Source of the DNA: Prochlorococcus sp. AG-402-K21
GTDB lineage: Bacteria; Cyanobacteriota; Cyanobacteriia; PCC-6307; Cyanobiaceae
Direction: 5' to 3'
DNA: 64,000 nucleotides
NCBI GenBank assembly: GCA_003216775.1
Contig: QCII01000001.1
Span: forward strand, 124,001 to 188,000
This document shows, piece by piece, positions 17,044-26,509 of the stretch. A program made the translations under genes and the position numbers. Within the stretch, counting starts at the first letter, position 1. Every line of letters starts with the position of its first letter. Below the pieces are notes generated by a model. It saw only the letters and a list, made by a program, of their open reading frames with translations. It did not search any database and was not told the DNA's origin.

Positions 17044-19488
17044 TTAATTTCTCATTTTAGTATTAAAACTCTCTTCAACTTTAGAAATGATACTTGAGTG
17101 TATTGATTTAATATCAGAGTCTAGTAATGTTTTATCTTTATCTCTATAAGATAATCTAAATGTATAACTTATAAAATCATCCCCAAGTTTAATATCTTCA
17201 AAAACATCAATCAAATATACATCCTCTAGAAGACTTTTTCCTGTTTTTCTTATTTGTGATGTTATGTCACTAATTAAAAATTTCTTATTAAAAACAAAAT
17301 TTATATCCCTTTCCATTTTCGGAACAATTGGATATTGATTAAATATAGGAATCCATTTATTTTTTCTTGTACTAGCTTCAAGGAGTTTAACTACATTTAT
17401 GCTAAATAAATAAACTTTTTTTAATGACTTCTTCTCTAATATTAGTTTGGGGTGAATTTCACCAAAATATCCTGCATCTTTTCCTTCAATAATTAATTTC
17501 GCTGTTCGTCCTGGATGAAGAAAATCATATGTATCAGTTGGTTTATCATCAATTTTTATATTCAAAGATGATAAAGCTTCTTTTAACTTTCCTCTAGCCT
17601 GGTAATAATTGAGATCATTATCCTTACCCGAATTTACCCATTTCCCAAATTTTTTATTTCCAAAAATTGCACCATTCAGGACTTCTTCTTGATTAATATC
17701 AGTATTCTTATAAAAAACATTTCCAATTTCAAATACATAACAACTTGTTTGTCCAGCTTTTATATTACGGTTAACAATTTCCAAATGTTCTTTCCAGATA
17801 TTATTTCTTAAGCAGCTAGTTTCTATTAACAAAGGATTAGAAATCTTTATAAGTGTTTCTTTATCATCTGGAACAAGAGAGTAGGTAAGCACCTCGTTAA
17901 AACCATTTTCTGTAAAACCAAGTTTTACTTTTCTCAATGCCAATTGCTCTGATGTCAATTTTCCTGGCTTAATTGGATTAGGAAGGTTTAAGTCGAATCT
18001 GTCATACCCTATTAATCTCGCAATTTCTTCAATTAAATCTATTTCTCTAATTAAATCTTGTGATCTATTAGGAATTACTGCTACATCCCAACCATAATCT
18101 TTACTTTTTAATGAACAACCTATAAGTGTTAATTTATCAACTATTTCACGATCAGATAAATTTCTTTTTTTAAATTTATCATTAATGATTAATGGACCAA
18201 GAATTTTATGTATTCGATTTCTTCTTAATTTAATAAAAATATCCTTATGACTTATTAAATTCGAGGTATGTATGATTGGTAAATTAATAGCAAAATATTC
18301 TTCTAAAAGATTAATTGCCCTAGCAACTGCACCTATTGTATTTTTAGATGAAATTCCTTTTTCATATCTACTGCTAGATTCTGTTCTTATGCCAACCGCC
18401 TTTGAAGATTTTCTTATAGTAACAGGATTAAAAACAGCGCCTTCAAGGTAAATAGATGAGGTAGAATTAGTTACAGAAGTTTCTAAACCACCAATAACCC
18501 CTGCAATAGCAATGGGGTTATCACAACAGGTAATTATTGTAATATTTTCATTTAAATCATATTTTTTACCATCTAAACATACAAGGCTTTCGTTATCTTT
18601 GGCTTTTCTTACAGTGAAGTCTTCAGGAGAGACTTCTTTTCCAATTAAGCTTGATAGTTTATCTTTATCAAACGCATGCAATGGTTGCCCTTGCTCTAAA
18701 AGAATATAGTTTGTTAAATCAACTAGAAGATTAATCGATTTTATACCTGATTTTTCTATACGGTCCTTAAGCCATTTTGGCGATAATTTCTCTCCATTTA
18801 CTCCATCAATACAGGTTATTGTATATATGCAATCAGATGTTATGGCCTCTTGGCAAAGTTGAATTCCTTTAATTAAATGGATATTGTATTTTTGGTTTAC
18901 TTCCGGAAAATTTAATGTTGATTCTAAAAGAGCAGAAATTTCCCGTGCTATACCTGTAACCGACATTCCATCAGGTCTATTAGCTGTAATTGCCAAATCA
19001 TATATAAAATCATTTAATTGAAGCAAATTTGACCCTGGAGTGCCCAATTCATGTTTTAAGGCTAAATCTTCATCAATAATCTCAATCCCTTCGCTAGATT
19101 CCTCTAGTCCCAATTCTTGAAGTGAGCATATCATTCCTTCACTTATGACACCTCTAATTTCACTTCTTTTAATAGTTAAACTAACTGCACTTAATTTCGC
19201 ACCAACAGTAGCAACATAGACATAAATATTCGGTTTAATATTTCTCGCTCCACAGATAATTTGTAAATTCTTTGAATTACCAATATCGACTTGGCAAATA
19301 GAGAGTTTGTCAGATCCTTCGTGTTTTAAAACAGATAAAACTTTACCTAAAACGACACCATTTATATTTTCTGAGCAATCTTCTAATGATTCAACCTCAA
19401 ATCCACCAATAGACAATTTCTCAGAGAGATCTTCAGGAGTAGAAGTAATTTCTACTAAATTTTTCAACCAATTATGAGAAACTTTCAT
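17044..19488 (-). CDS. pheT: Phenylalanine-tRNA ligase beta subunit
   Basis: PheT is the large subunit of the tetrameric enzyme that charges tRNA-Phe. The 814-residue protein has the N-terminal EMAP-like tRNA-binding domain (VVLGKVLSVLKHEGSDKLSICQVD), the B3/B4 editing domain (ANRPDGMSVTGIAREISALL), the B5 domain, the catalytic-like core (DLIEEIARLIGYDRF) and the C-terminal anticodon-binding FDX-ACB domain (IPIFNQYPIVPKMERDINF). The full-length bacterial form is present with no gap. It is divergent from rpmG, with about 100 bp of shared promoter space. pheS is not in the window. Confidence 0.97.
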   Translation of the reverse strand: MKVSHNWLKNLVEITSTPEDLSEKLSIGGFEVESLEDCSENINGVVLGKVLSVLKHEGSDKLSICQVDIGNSKNLQIICGARNIKPNIYVYVATVGAKLSAVSLTIKRSEIRGVISEGMICSLQELGLEESSEGIEIIDEDLALKHELGTPGSNLLQLNDFIYDLAITANRPDGMSVTGIAREISALLESTLNFPEVNQKYNIHLIKGIQLCQEAITSDCIYTITCIDGVNGEKLSPKWLKDRIEKSGIKSINLLVDLTNYILLEQGQPLHAFDKDKLSSLIGKEVSPEDFTVRKAKDNESLVCLDGKKYDLNENITIITCCDNPIAIAGVIGGLETSVTNSTSSIYLEGAVFNPVTIRKSSKAVGIRTESSSRYEKGISSKNTIGAVARAINLLEEYFAINLPIIHTSNLISHKDIFIKLRRNRIHKILGPLIINDKFKKRNLSDREIVDKLTLIGCSLKSKDYGWDVAVIPNRSQDLIREIDLIEEIARLIGYDRFDLNLPNPIKPGKLTSEQLALRKVKLGFTENGFNEVLTYSLVPDDKETLIKISNPLLIETSCLRNNIWKEHLEIVNRNIKAGQTSCYVFEIGNVFYKNTDINQEEVLNGAIFGNKKFGKWVNSGKDNDLNYYQARGKLKEALSSLNIKIDDKPTDTYDFLHPGRTAKLIIEGKDAGYFGEIHPKLILEKKSLKKVYLFSINVVKLLEASTRKNKWIPIFNQYPIVPKMERDINFVFNKKFLISDITSQIRKTGKSLLEDVYLIDVFEDIKLGDDFISYTFRLSYRDKDKTLLDSDIKSIHSSIISKVEESFNTKMRN

Positions 19489-19589
19489 ATATATTTTTTA
19501 ATCATTGATGATAAAAGAAATGAGTAAATCTTCAAAAAAGTTTGTTGAAGATGTACAATAGAAAATTATACAATAAAGTATTAATTAAA

Positions 19590-19784
19590 ATGGCTAAAAA
19601 AGGGACAAGAGTTGTAGTGACCCTGGAATGTACTGAAGCTAGAACAAGCACAGATCCTAAGAGATCGAATGGAGTCTCAAGATATACTACTGAAAAGAAT
19701 CGTAGAAATACAACTGAAAGATTAGAACTAAAAAAGTTTAATCCTCACTTAAACAGAATGACAATTCACAAAGAAATTAAGTAA
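19590..19784 (+). CDS. rpmG: 50S ribosomal protein L33
   Basis: The 64-residue protein [20 protein letters not shown] is L33 of the large ribosomal subunit. The frame is open from 19542, but the ATG at 19590 gives the standard family start; the 16 residues before it are not part of L33. It is the first gene of an L33-S18-RNase II run on the plus strand. This form carries a single Cys in LECTE rather than the CxxC pairs of zinc-binding L33. Confidence 0.96.
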   Translation: MAKKGTRVVVTLECTEARTSTDPKRSNGVSRYTTEKNRRNTTERLELKKFNPHLNRMTIHKEIK

Positions 19785-19801
19785 TCAAATCAAATTAAAT
19801 C

Positions 19802-20023
19802 ATGCCTAATTCAATTTTTAAAAAACAATTATCACCTATCAAACCCGGAGATCCTATTGACTATAAGGATGTAGAACTCCTAAAAAAATTTATAACTGAG
19901 AGGGGTAAAATCCTACCAAGAAGGATGACTGGGTTAACCTCAAAGCAACAAAGAGATCTTACATTAGCTGTAAAAAGAGCCCGAATTGTAGCTCTCTTAC
20001 CCTTCGTAAATCCTGAAGGATAG
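19802..20023 (+). CDS. rpsR: 30S ribosomal protein S18
   Basis: This is S18, a small-subunit protein of the platform near S6. The 73 residues contain the family core [20 protein letters not shown] and [20 protein letters not shown], then [10 protein letters not shown] near the end. The start is an ATG 17 bp after rpmG, so the two are almost certainly one operon, as in many cyanobacteria. Confidence 0.97.
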   Translation: MPNSIFKKQLSPIKPGDPIDYKDVELLKKFITERGKILPRRMTGLTSKQQRDLTLAVKRARIVALLPFVNPEG

Positions 20024-20068
20024 TTTCATATTAAATATAGCTGAAACGATAATTGATATCTAAAATAT

Positions 20069-21253
20069 TTGAAAGATTTAACTAATTTAAAAACATACAT
20101 TATTGACTCTGATGATCCACATGAGGTTGATGATGCTATTTCATTAGAAATAAAAGAAGGAAATATAAAAAATTTATGGATACATATTAGTAATCCATGC
20201 AAACTATTTTTATATGACTCTAATATAGATCTAGATGCAAGAAGGAGAAATAACAGTTTATATTTAACAGATCAATATGTCCCAATGTTACCTAAAGATA
20301 TTATTGAAAAGGCAAATCTAGCTAATAATAAAATTTCAGAAACAATTAGTGCATCAATAGAATTCAACGACGATGGATCAATAAATAATTATGAAATAAT
20401 TGAAGCAATAATAAAACCGAAATATCAATTAACATATGAAGATGCAAATGAAATATTAGAATTAGAACCTAAAGAGGAAATTGAACTAATTGAAATTAAG
20501 AATTTATTAGAAAAGAGTATTTCATTTAGAAAAAAACAAGGTGCGATAATTTTTGAAAATACTAATAGTAAAATATTATTATATAAGGATAAAGTAATAC
20601 TTAATAAATCAGAAAAAACGATATCACAAATTATAGTTGCAGAATCAATGATATTAATGGGTTATGTAACAAGTTTATTTATAAATAAGTATAATTTAGC
20701 AGCTGCATTTAGAATTCAGAAAATAAATTGTAATCCAACTGAAATACTTAATAGATATAAAGATAGTGAAATCAAATATATAATATTAAAACAATATATG
20801 GGGAAAAGTTATATTACAACTAAGCCTGGAAATCATGAATCATTAGGGCTTAAAATGTATGTACAATGTACTTCACCATTGAGAAGATATCTTGATTTAA
20901 TTATACAGAGGCAAGTTTATAATAAAATTAATAATTACGATCTTCTAAGTTTAAATGCAGTCTCTAAAATTATAGATTATTCAAAGAATAGGCAAACAGA
21001 GAATAATAATATCTTTAAAAATGATAAATTAAAGTATTTAAGATTATTTTTTATCGAAGAAAATAAATCTATCTATAAAATAATATTTGTTAAGTGGATT
21101 AATTATAAAAAAAATATTGCTTTAGTTTATTTCCCAGATTATTCACTAGAACTACTTATTACTCTATTTGTATCAATAGAAATATTTAGTAATAAAATAT
21201 ATAAGGTTAAATATATTATGAATGATAGTAATTTCTTAGAGTTTATTTATTAA
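20069..21253 (+). CDS. rnb: RNase II family exoribonuclease (minimal RNB domain)
   Basis: This 3'-5' exoribonuclease has an intact RNB active site: DSDDPHEVDDA at residues 13-23 supplies the metal-binding aspartates, and CTSPLRRYLDLIIQRQ near 266-281 supplies the arginines. LDARRRNNSLYL and AAFRIQ also match. At 394 residues it is shorter than E. coli RNase II because both N-terminal cold-shock domains are absent; no clear S1 domain is visible in the last 80 residues. The only usable start after the upstream in-frame stop is the TTG at 20069, so the short N-terminus appears real. It follows rpsR by 45 bp. Confidence 0.9.
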   Translation: MKDLTNLKTYIIDSDDPHEVDDAISLEIKEGNIKNLWIHISNPCKLFLYDSNIDLDARRRNNSLYLTDQYVPMLPKDIIEKANLANNKISETISASIEFNDDGSINNYEIIEAIIKPKYQLTYEDANEILELEPKEEIELIEIKNLLEKSISFRKKQGAIIFENTNSKILLYKDKVILNKSEKTISQIIVAESMILMGYVTSLFINKYNLAAAFRIQKINCNPTEILNRYKDSEIKYIILKQYMGKSYITTKPGNHESLGLKMYVQCTSPLRRYLDLIIQRQVYNKINNYDLLSLNAVSKIIDYSKNRQTENNNIFKNDKLKYLRLFFIEENKSIYKIIFVKWINYKKNIALVYFPDYSLELLITLFVSIEIFSNKIYKVKYIMNDSNFLEFIY

Positions 21254-21321
21254 TAAAATAATAAATATAATAGGTTATTATTAGTTTAAAAAATATCTGT
21301 TAATATTAATAAAAAAGCTTT

Positions 21322-22857
21322 ATGACTTTTGTCATTACTACCCCTTTATACTATGTTAATGATAAACCTCATTTAGGAAGTGTATATACAACAATAATTT
21401 GTGACTCAATTGCTAGGTATAAAAGGCTTATAGGTGAAAACGTTATTTTCATCACAGGTGTTGATGAACATGGTTTAAAAATACAAAGAACCGCTAATGA
21501 AAAGGGTATTGAACCAAAATCACATTGTGATGAAATTTCAGAAATTTTTAATATTAATTGGAAAAATTGGAATATTTCCTTTGATAAATTTATAAGGACA
21601 AGTTCAAAAAATCATGAATTTATTGTTAATGAATTTTATGAAAGAGTAAAAGCATCAGATGATATCTATATGGGAGTACAAAAAGGTTGGTATTGTGTCG
21701 GTTGTGAAGAATTTAAAGATAATCCAGAAAATTCATCAACATATAAATGCCCCATACATCAAAAAAATCTTGAATGGAAAAATGAAGAGAATCTCTTTTT
21801 TAGGCTTTCGAAATATCAAAAAGAAATTGAGAAAATAATCAATGAACCTTATTTCATAGAGCCAATAGAAAGAAAGAATGAAATAATAAATTTTGTTTCT
21901 AGAGGTTTAAAGGATTTTTCAATTTCAAGAACAAATGTATCATGGGGAATACCAGTACCTGGTTACGATAACCATACCTTTTATGTATGGTTTGATGCTT
22001 TACTTGGATATGTAAGTGCAATTAGTTCTGATGCAACAGATTATTCATTGGAAAAATCAATTAATGGAGGATGGCCCGCAGATATTCATTTAATTGGTAA
22101 AGATATACTCAGGTTTCATGCCGTATATTGGCCTGCAATGCTTATTTCCGCTGGAATGAATGTTCCAAAAAAAGTTTTCGGACATGGATTTCTCACTAGA
22201 GAAGGTCTAAAAATGGGTAAAAGTTTAGGAAATGTACTAAACCCCGATTTATTACTTTCCAAATATGGAAATGATGCTGTTAGGTGGTACCTAATTAAAG
22301 ATATATCCCTTGGTAGTGATGGAGATTTTCAAGACAGAAGATTTGTGGACATTATCAATAATGACTTAGCTAATACAATTGGTAATTTACTAAATAGAAC
22401 ATCATCTATGTCAAGAAAATGGTTTAACAACAAAGTACCAAATATTAAAAAAATATTGAGTGATAATAAATTAGAGAACATTTCTAAAATTTCTGTAGAA
22501 AACTACATTAAAAATTTCAATTCTTATAAATTAGATCAAGCGGCTAATGAGGTATTGAGGCTTGCAATCAAAACAAATTTATATTTAAACGATCATCAAC
22601 CATGGATATTAATAAAAGAGAAAGATAACTTAGCTGAAGTTAATGAAATAATTTATAGCGTATTAGAAAGTACTCGAATAATAGGATTATTATTACTACC
22701 ATTATTGCCTGAATTATCAGCAAAAATTAACGAACAACTTGGTTCAACATACCAAAAAGAAGTTTCTTGGATTAAACAGCTAAAGTGGGGTTTGTTAACT
22801 AGTAACTCAAGCCTCCCTGTGCCCTCTCCAATAATAAATAAACTTGAATATGAATAA
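21322..22857 (+). CDS. metG: Methionine-tRNA ligase
   Basis: This class I enzyme charges initiator and elongator tRNA-Met. It carries the HIGH-type motif PHLGSVYT at about residues 16-23 and the KMSKS-type motif KMGKSLGN at about 298. A zinc-knuckle-like insertion is present (CVGCEEFKDN then YKCPIHQ). The 511-residue length fits the form without the C-terminal dimerisation domain. fmt and an elongator-like tRNA-Met are also in the window but not adjacent. The lptC gene begins inside its last codons. Confidence 0.96.
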   Translation: MTFVITTPLYYVNDKPHLGSVYTTIICDSIARYKRLIGENVIFITGVDEHGLKIQRTANEKGIEPKSHCDEISEIFNINWKNWNISFDKFIRTSSKNHEFIVNEFYERVKASDDIYMGVQKGWYCVGCEEFKDNPENSSTYKCPIHQKNLEWKNEENLFFRLSKYQKEIEKIINEPYFIEPIERKNEIINFVSRGLKDFSISRTNVSWGIPVPGYDNHTFYVWFDALLGYVSAISSDATDYSLEKSINGGWPADIHLIGKDILRFHAVYWPAMLISAGMNVPKKVFGHGFLTREGLKMGKSLGNVLNPDLLLSKYGNDAVRWYLIKDISLGSDGDFQDRRFVDIINNDLANTIGNLLNRTSSMSRKWFNNKVPNIKKILSDNKLENISKISVENYIKNFNSYKLDQAANEVLRLAIKTNLYLNDHQPWILIKEKDNLAEVNEIIYSVLESTRIIGLLLLPLLPELSAKINEQLGSTYQKEVSWIKQLKWGLLTSNSSLPVPSPIINKLEYE

Positions 22858-23473
22858 TTTCTATAAATTTATAATTTTACTTCCAATTGTTATTCTTGGA
22901 TGTGCTCCTAATGGAATTGAAGACAATAAAGTAACAAAAAGAATAAATAGTTTAGATATGAATATTTACTCAAAAGCTGGAGAGATTATCTACACAATTG
23001 CCAGTCCATATTCAAGTTACGATAGTGTTAAAGACAAATTCAGATTAAAAAAAACGACTATAAATATTTTTAATGATGGTAAAACAAAATATATTATCAA
23101 TTCTGATGAGTCAACTTTATCAGACAACAATAAAGTCGTAGAACTTAAAGGTAATGTAAAATTAAAAACTATTAAGGAAGATGAGGATAATTTATATGGA
23201 GATAATTTTATTTGGAATATAGATCAGACTAAATATTTATTAACGGGAAATATAAGATTTGAGAATAAAAATGTTGTTCTAACTTCAAGTAAAGCAAAGT
23301 TGGGTTTTGATAATATAATTGAATTTTTTAATCCAGTAGAATACATAATAAAAGATGAATATAATGAGAATAAAACAAAAACTAAGTCAGAGAATGCATA
23401 TTACAATTTAGACAATGAATCATTGAGTTTTAAATCGAAGAATAAAAGAGTTCGCTCAAAGATTTATTTTTAA
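22850..23473 (+). CDS. lptC: LptC-like lipopolysaccharide export lipoprotein
   Basis: LptC bridges the inner-membrane LptBFG transporter and periplasmic LptA during LPS export. The protein begins MNNFYKFIILLPIVILGCAP, a lipoprotein signal with the lipobox cysteine after ILG. Beta-strand repeats of the OstA/LptC type follow (STLSDNNKVVELKGNVKLKT, KYLLTGNIRFENKNVVLTS). A TTG at 22844 is in frame, but the ATG at 22850 is the better start. It overlaps metG by 8 bp and overlaps the convergent CCB-like gene by 4 bp. Confidence 0.85.
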   Translation: MNNFYKFIILLPIVILGCAPNGIEDNKVTKRINSLDMNIYSKAGEIIYTIASPYSSYDSVKDKFRLKKTTINIFNDGKTKYIINSDESTLSDNNKVVELKGNVKLKTIKEDEDNLYGDNFIWNIDQTKYLLTGNIRFENKNVVLTSSKAKLGFDNIIEFFNPVEYIIKDEYNENKTKTKSENAYYNLDNESLSFKSKNKRVRSKIYF

Positions 23474-24096
23474 AAATTATTTTTTGAAAAAATATTATTA
23501 ATTTTCTTCGACCAATTATTTATCCATTTTTCATCAGACTTAGTAAAACATTTTGCACTCCAACCTCCTATTAATATAAATGCCTTGTCATTTATGGGGA
23601 TAATTAAAATAGATGGTAAATCGGGACAAAAATCTTTGAATTCATCTCTGCCTGGGTAAAATTTAGTGTTTGCTAATGATATTGTCTTCATATCTTTTAT
23701 TGATCTCTGACATGTATCTCCAGGGTAAAAATCATTACTTGAATTAATTCCCCTTCTCAATATATTTTCACCATCATTGTGTATTAATATTGAAGCAGCG
23801 GCAGTAGAAGTTAATATTGCTTCAGATCCCCATGCAAGTTCATCAATAACTTCATCCGGAATGTTTTTGTCGAAGATAAACTTATTTTCGCCTTTAAGAT
23901 CAGCTTTCTCCCCAGCTAAAGGTTCAAATTGTTTAAATAAGAATCCTATCAAGATAATAATCAATGAAGCTATTGCTGCCAGTACTTGAGCTCTTTCAAG
24001 CTCAGGGGTAATTGTCTCTATTGAATAGAAATTTGCTATTTGAAAGATAAAAAGTATTATACCGATTAATATTAAAGATTTACCATTGAATCCCAT
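23470..24096 (-). CDS. CCB2/CCB4-like cofactor assembly protein
   Basis: The 208-residue protein matches the cyanobacterial and plastid CCB2/CCB4 family (cofactor assembly of complex C, subunit B), which helps attach heme c-i to cytochrome b6 of the cytochrome b6f complex. It starts with two membrane helices (SLILIGIILFIFQIANFYS and QVLAAIASLIIILIGFLF), then EPLAGEKADLKG and ELAWGSEAILTSTAAASILI, and ends in ILIGGWSAKCFTKSDEKW. The role is taken from plant homologues; no direct evidence is in the sequence. It is convergent with lptC. Confidence 0.8.
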   Translation of the reverse strand: MGFNGKSLILIGIILFIFQIANFYSIETITPELERAQVLAAIASLIIILIGFLFKQFEPLAGEKADLKGENKFIFDKNIPDEVIDELAWGSEAILTSTAAASILIHNDGENILRRGINSSNDFYPGDTCQRSIKDMKTISLANTKFYPGRDEFKDFCPDLPSILIIPINDKAFILIGGWSAKCFTKSDEKWINNWSKKINNIFSKNNF

Positions 24097-24206
24097 ATAA
24101 AAAATATTTAAATTCTACTTAATTTTTGCAAATATTATCTTAGTGAGTAAGTCTTATAATAACAAACATATCATTTTTAATATATAATTAATCAAAACAA
24201 TTAAAA

Positions 24207-24518
24207 ATGAATCTAAAAATAAATAAATATCTTTTTTCTTTTTTCATAACTGGCTTAATATATATTCTCATTCCTTCCACTACATACGCAGAGGGCGTCA
24301 GTAATATAAATCAACTATTTTTGGATACACAACAAAAGATTGTTATAAATTATGAAAAAAGTCAGCCTTCATCTATTGATAACCCCGTAGTTGATCCAAA
24401 TTTTAATGTCATGAGATCGAGTGATACTGAAAGTTCAACTGCTACTTATATAGTTATTGGTTTGTTAATTGCTGCTACTATTATTCCTTTAGCAACATGG
24501 TGGTACTTCTCTAAATAA
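24207..24518 (+). CDS. Secreted single-helix membrane protein, unknown
   Basis: I do not recognise a family. The 103-residue product has a signal peptide (hydrophobic YLFSFFITGLIYILIPS ending near TYAEG), a short extracytoplasmic stretch rich in Ser, Asn and Gln, and a C-terminal membrane helix (YIVIGLLIAATIIPLATWWY). It would sit in the plasma or thylakoid membrane with its loop in the periplasm or lumen. It lies 11 bp before cobU and may share its transcript. Confidence 0.65.
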   Translation: MNLKINKYLFSFFITGLIYILIPSTTYAEGVSNINQLFLDTQQKIVINYEKSQPSSIDNPVVDPNFNVMRSSDTESSTATYIVIGLLIAATIIPLATWWYFSK

Positions 24519-24528
24519 AAGAGAATTT

Positions 24529-25089
24529 ATGAATTCTAAAGGTTCAATAATTAGTGAAGATTCATCAGATATTATTTTTATTACAGGAGGAACAAAGAGT
24601 GGTAAAAGTGAATTTGCAGAACACTTAGCAAAGAAAATAAAAAATTTATCATATATTGCTTTATCAGAAAACGATAAAGAAGATAAAGATTGGCAAGAAA
24701 AAATTAATTTACATCAAAAAAGAAGGCCTAGAGATTGGAAAACTATAGAGACAACAGATTTATTAAATACATTAAACAAGGAAGAAGGCCCATTATTAAT
24801 TGATTCGATAGGTGGATTTGTTATGGAGAGTATAGATAAAGATAATAAGGAATGGTTACGAAAAGTCCATTCACTAATAAGTCTTTTAAAGAAAAGAAAT
24901 AGCTTAACGTTAATTGTTGGTGAGCAAGTAGGCTGGGGTTTGGTATCAGAATATAAAATTGGAAATAATTATATTGAAAGAATTGGCGAGATACAAAAGA
25001 GAATAACCAGAATATCCAAAGATAATTGGCTTGCAATAAATGGCAGAGCAATCAAAATAGATGAAATAAGTTTAGAAATACCTACTTAA
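24529..25089 (+). CDS. cobU: Adenosylcobinamide kinase / adenosylcobinamide-phosphate guanylyltransferase
   Basis: CobU phosphorylates adenosylcobinamide and then adds GMP, preparing it for nucleotide-loop assembly. The 186-residue protein has the P-loop FITGGTKSGKSEFAE at about 17-31, LHQKRRPRDWKTIET, LLIDSIGGFV, and the late segment VGWGLVSEYKIGNNYIERIG. These match CobU/CobP. Together with cobN and metH in this window it supports a complete cobamide route; in marine picocyanobacteria the product is usually pseudocobalamin, which is established knowledge and not visible here. Confidence 0.93.
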   Translation: MNSKGSIISEDSSDIIFITGGTKSGKSEFAEHLAKKIKNLSYIALSENDKEDKDWQEKINLHQKRRPRDWKTIETTDLLNTLNKEEGPLLIDSIGGFVMESIDKDNKEWLRKVHSLISLLKKRNSLTLIVGEQVGWGLVSEYKIGNNYIERIGEIQKRITRISKDNWLAINGRAIKIDEISLEIPT

Positions 25090-25091
25090 AA

Positions 25092-25574
25092 TTGGAAATT
25101 GCTCTTTTTGAACCAAGAATACCTCAAAATACTGGCAATATTGCCAGATCTTGTGCTGCATTTGACATTCCTTTAAATCTAATAGAGCCATTAGGTTTTA
25201 AACTAGAGGATAAATATCTAAAAAGAGCAGGATTAGACTATTGGCCTTTAGTTACTATCAATAGGTATGGAAATTTTAACAAATTTTCAGAGTCAAAATT
25301 AACAAAAAGGATAATCTCTTTTAGTAAAAAAAATGGTTCATATCTAAAGGATTTTAAGTTTCAAAAAAAAGATGTATTGCTTTTTGGGAGAGAAGACTCA
25401 GGACTTCCAGATTACGTTATTGATAAAAGCGACTTTTTAATATCAATATTTATGCCAAATTTACAAACCGGAATTAATGATAAGAAAGGGGTTAGAAGTT
25501 TAAATCTTTCAGTGGCATGTGGTATTGCTATATATGAGGCTCATAAACAAATTAATTTTCAAAATGGCAATTAA
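25092..25574 (+). CDS. trmL: tRNA (cytidine/uridine-2'-O-)-methyltransferase, TrmL type
   Basis: This is a SPOUT-fold methylase that modifies the wobble ribose of certain tRNA-Leu species. The 160-residue length, N-terminal IALFEPRIPQNTGNIARSCA, LIEPLGFKL, the knot loop LFGREDSGLP, and C-terminal GVRSLNLSVACGIAIYE are all family signatures. The start is a TTG at 25092, two bases after the cobU stop, with no better alternative. Which tRNA it modifies cannot be told here. Confidence 0.9.
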   Translation: MEIALFEPRIPQNTGNIARSCAAFDIPLNLIEPLGFKLEDKYLKRAGLDYWPLVTINRYGNFNKFSESKLTKRIISFSKKNGSYLKDFKFQKKDVLLFGREDSGLPDYVIDKSDFLISIFMPNLQTGINDKKGVRSLNLSVACGIAIYEAHKQINFQNGN

Positions 25575-25604
25575 TGTACTAACTATGTCTTACAATATTC
25601 TCAT

Positions 25605-25678
<74 letters not shown>

Positions 25679-25686
25679 TTTTCAAA

Positions 25687-25842
25687 TTAATTGATATAAG
25701 AGAGTTTAAGAGGAATAGTTTTAAATACTTTCCCTCCATATTGTCTACTCATTTTATTTTGCAAAATACGAATATCATTATTTTTAAGTTTCTCTATACT
25801 GCAAATTTTCAAGAAGATGACATATTTGATCTTGCGTGTCAT
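25687..25842 (-). CDS. Small basic protein, unknown
   Basis: This is an open frame of 51 codons from an ATG at 25842 to a TAA at 25687. The product begins MTRKIKYVIFLKICSIEKLK and later contains MSRQYGGKVFKTIPLKL. It is basic, without a membrane helix. The C-terminal GGKVFKTIPL faintly resembles the end of CpcD-type linker domains, but the match is too short to name it. It lies directly after tRNA-Met on the opposite strand. Confidence 0.4.
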   Translation of the reverse strand: MTRKIKYVIFLKICSIEKLKNNDIRILQNKMSRQYGGKVFKTIPLKLSYIN

Positions 25843-25916
25843 CTAATTAGGTACTTCCATAAAAAAAGATGTAATTTCTAAATTTAATATCGAAGTTAAG
25901 ATAAATGTTTATGGTA

Positions 25917-26129
25917 TTAATATGTTTTTATTGCTATTTTTTTAATGCGGGCTAGGTTCATTTCTCCACGAGGATATAGTCCGCTTAACTTTAAATATTT
26001 TATTAATATTAGGTCCATTATTATTATTAATTCAGAAATGCTTTCAGAAATGCTTTCATAAATATTTATGTTTAACTTCTTTACGGCTAAGGACAAGTAA
26101 TAGATAAAACATAATAAGTGTGACACCAT
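25917..26129 (-). CDS. Small protein downstream of the RHH regulator gene, unknown
   Basis: The 70-codon frame starts 3 bp after the RHH gene stop on the same strand. The C-terminal half (YLKLSGLYPRGEMNLARIKK) looks protein-like. The N-terminal half includes ESIS twice, produced by a 12-bp tandem duplication at 26032-26055. An internal ATG at 26018 would give a 33-residue protein that skips the duplication, and this may be the real form. An AGTGT-ACACC dyad like those before the RHH gene overlaps the start of the longer frame. No family is recognised. Confidence 0.4.
   Translation of the reverse strand: MVSHLLCFIYYLSLAVKKLNINIYESISESISELIIIMDLILIKYLKLSGLYPRGEMNLARIKKIAIKTY
26032..26055. repeat. 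12-bp tandem duplication
   Basis: TCAGAAATGCTT occurs twice in direct tandem (26032-26043 and 26044-26055). It keeps the reading frame of the minus-strand small gene and encodes ESIS repeated. It looks like a recent slippage event. Confidence 0.7.
26117..26127. promoter_or_regulatory. Dyad site (AGTGT-N-ACACC), putative RHH operator 3
   Basis: AGTGTGACACC matches the perfect dyad before the RHH gene at all positions but the last and the central base. It lies between the RHH gene and the downstream small gene, where an operator for that gene would be expected. Binding by the RHH protein is inferred. Confidence 0.45.
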
Positions 26130-26132
26130 TCA

Positions 26133-26495
26133 TTAGATAATATTATCATTTTCTTTCATGACTTTTTTGAAATGCTTAAACTCAATAAATTCATGCATCA
26201 TTTTGATGTCATCGGAAAATGATTTTTTATTTACTTTATAAATATCACTATTACATGATGATTTATTATTAAATGATATTGATACTTTTTCAAATGAATC
26301 ATTTATAAGATCATTCATTAGTCTAGTTTTATTTGAAAAAGATTCGCTTAATGCTCCCCTAGCCCTTAATGCCTCCTCAACTAACAGACCTGTAATTTTT
26401 GACTGACTATATTTATTAGTTTTACATAGTTTCTCAATAATGACATGAACTTCTTCACTCGGTAAAAACCCAATTCTTTTTCTCTGAGAGGGCAT
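26133..26495 (-). CDS. Ribbon-helix-helix-like putative regulator
   Basis: The 120-residue protein has an N-terminal segment that resembles a ribbon-helix-helix fold: the strand RKRIGFLPSEE, helix VHVIIEKLCKTNK, then SQSKITGLLVEEALRARG as the second helix. The remainder is charged and of unknown fold (DDIKMMHEFIEFKHFKKVM). RHH proteins bind DNA as dimers at short inverted repeats. Two such dyads lie 15 and 36 bp upstream of its start codon, one more lies behind it, and a small membrane-protein gene diverges from the same 77-bp gap. Self-regulation is therefore likely but inferred. A toxin-antitoxin role was considered; no toxin-like neighbour was recognised. Confidence 0.65.
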   Translation of the reverse strand: MPSQRKRIGFLPSEEVHVIIEKLCKTNKYSQSKITGLLVEEALRARGALSESFSNKTRLMNDLINDSFEKVSISFNNKSSCNSDIYKVNKKSFSDDIKMMHEFIEFKHFKKVMKENDNII

Positions 26496-26509
26496 AATAA
26501 TTAAATTTT

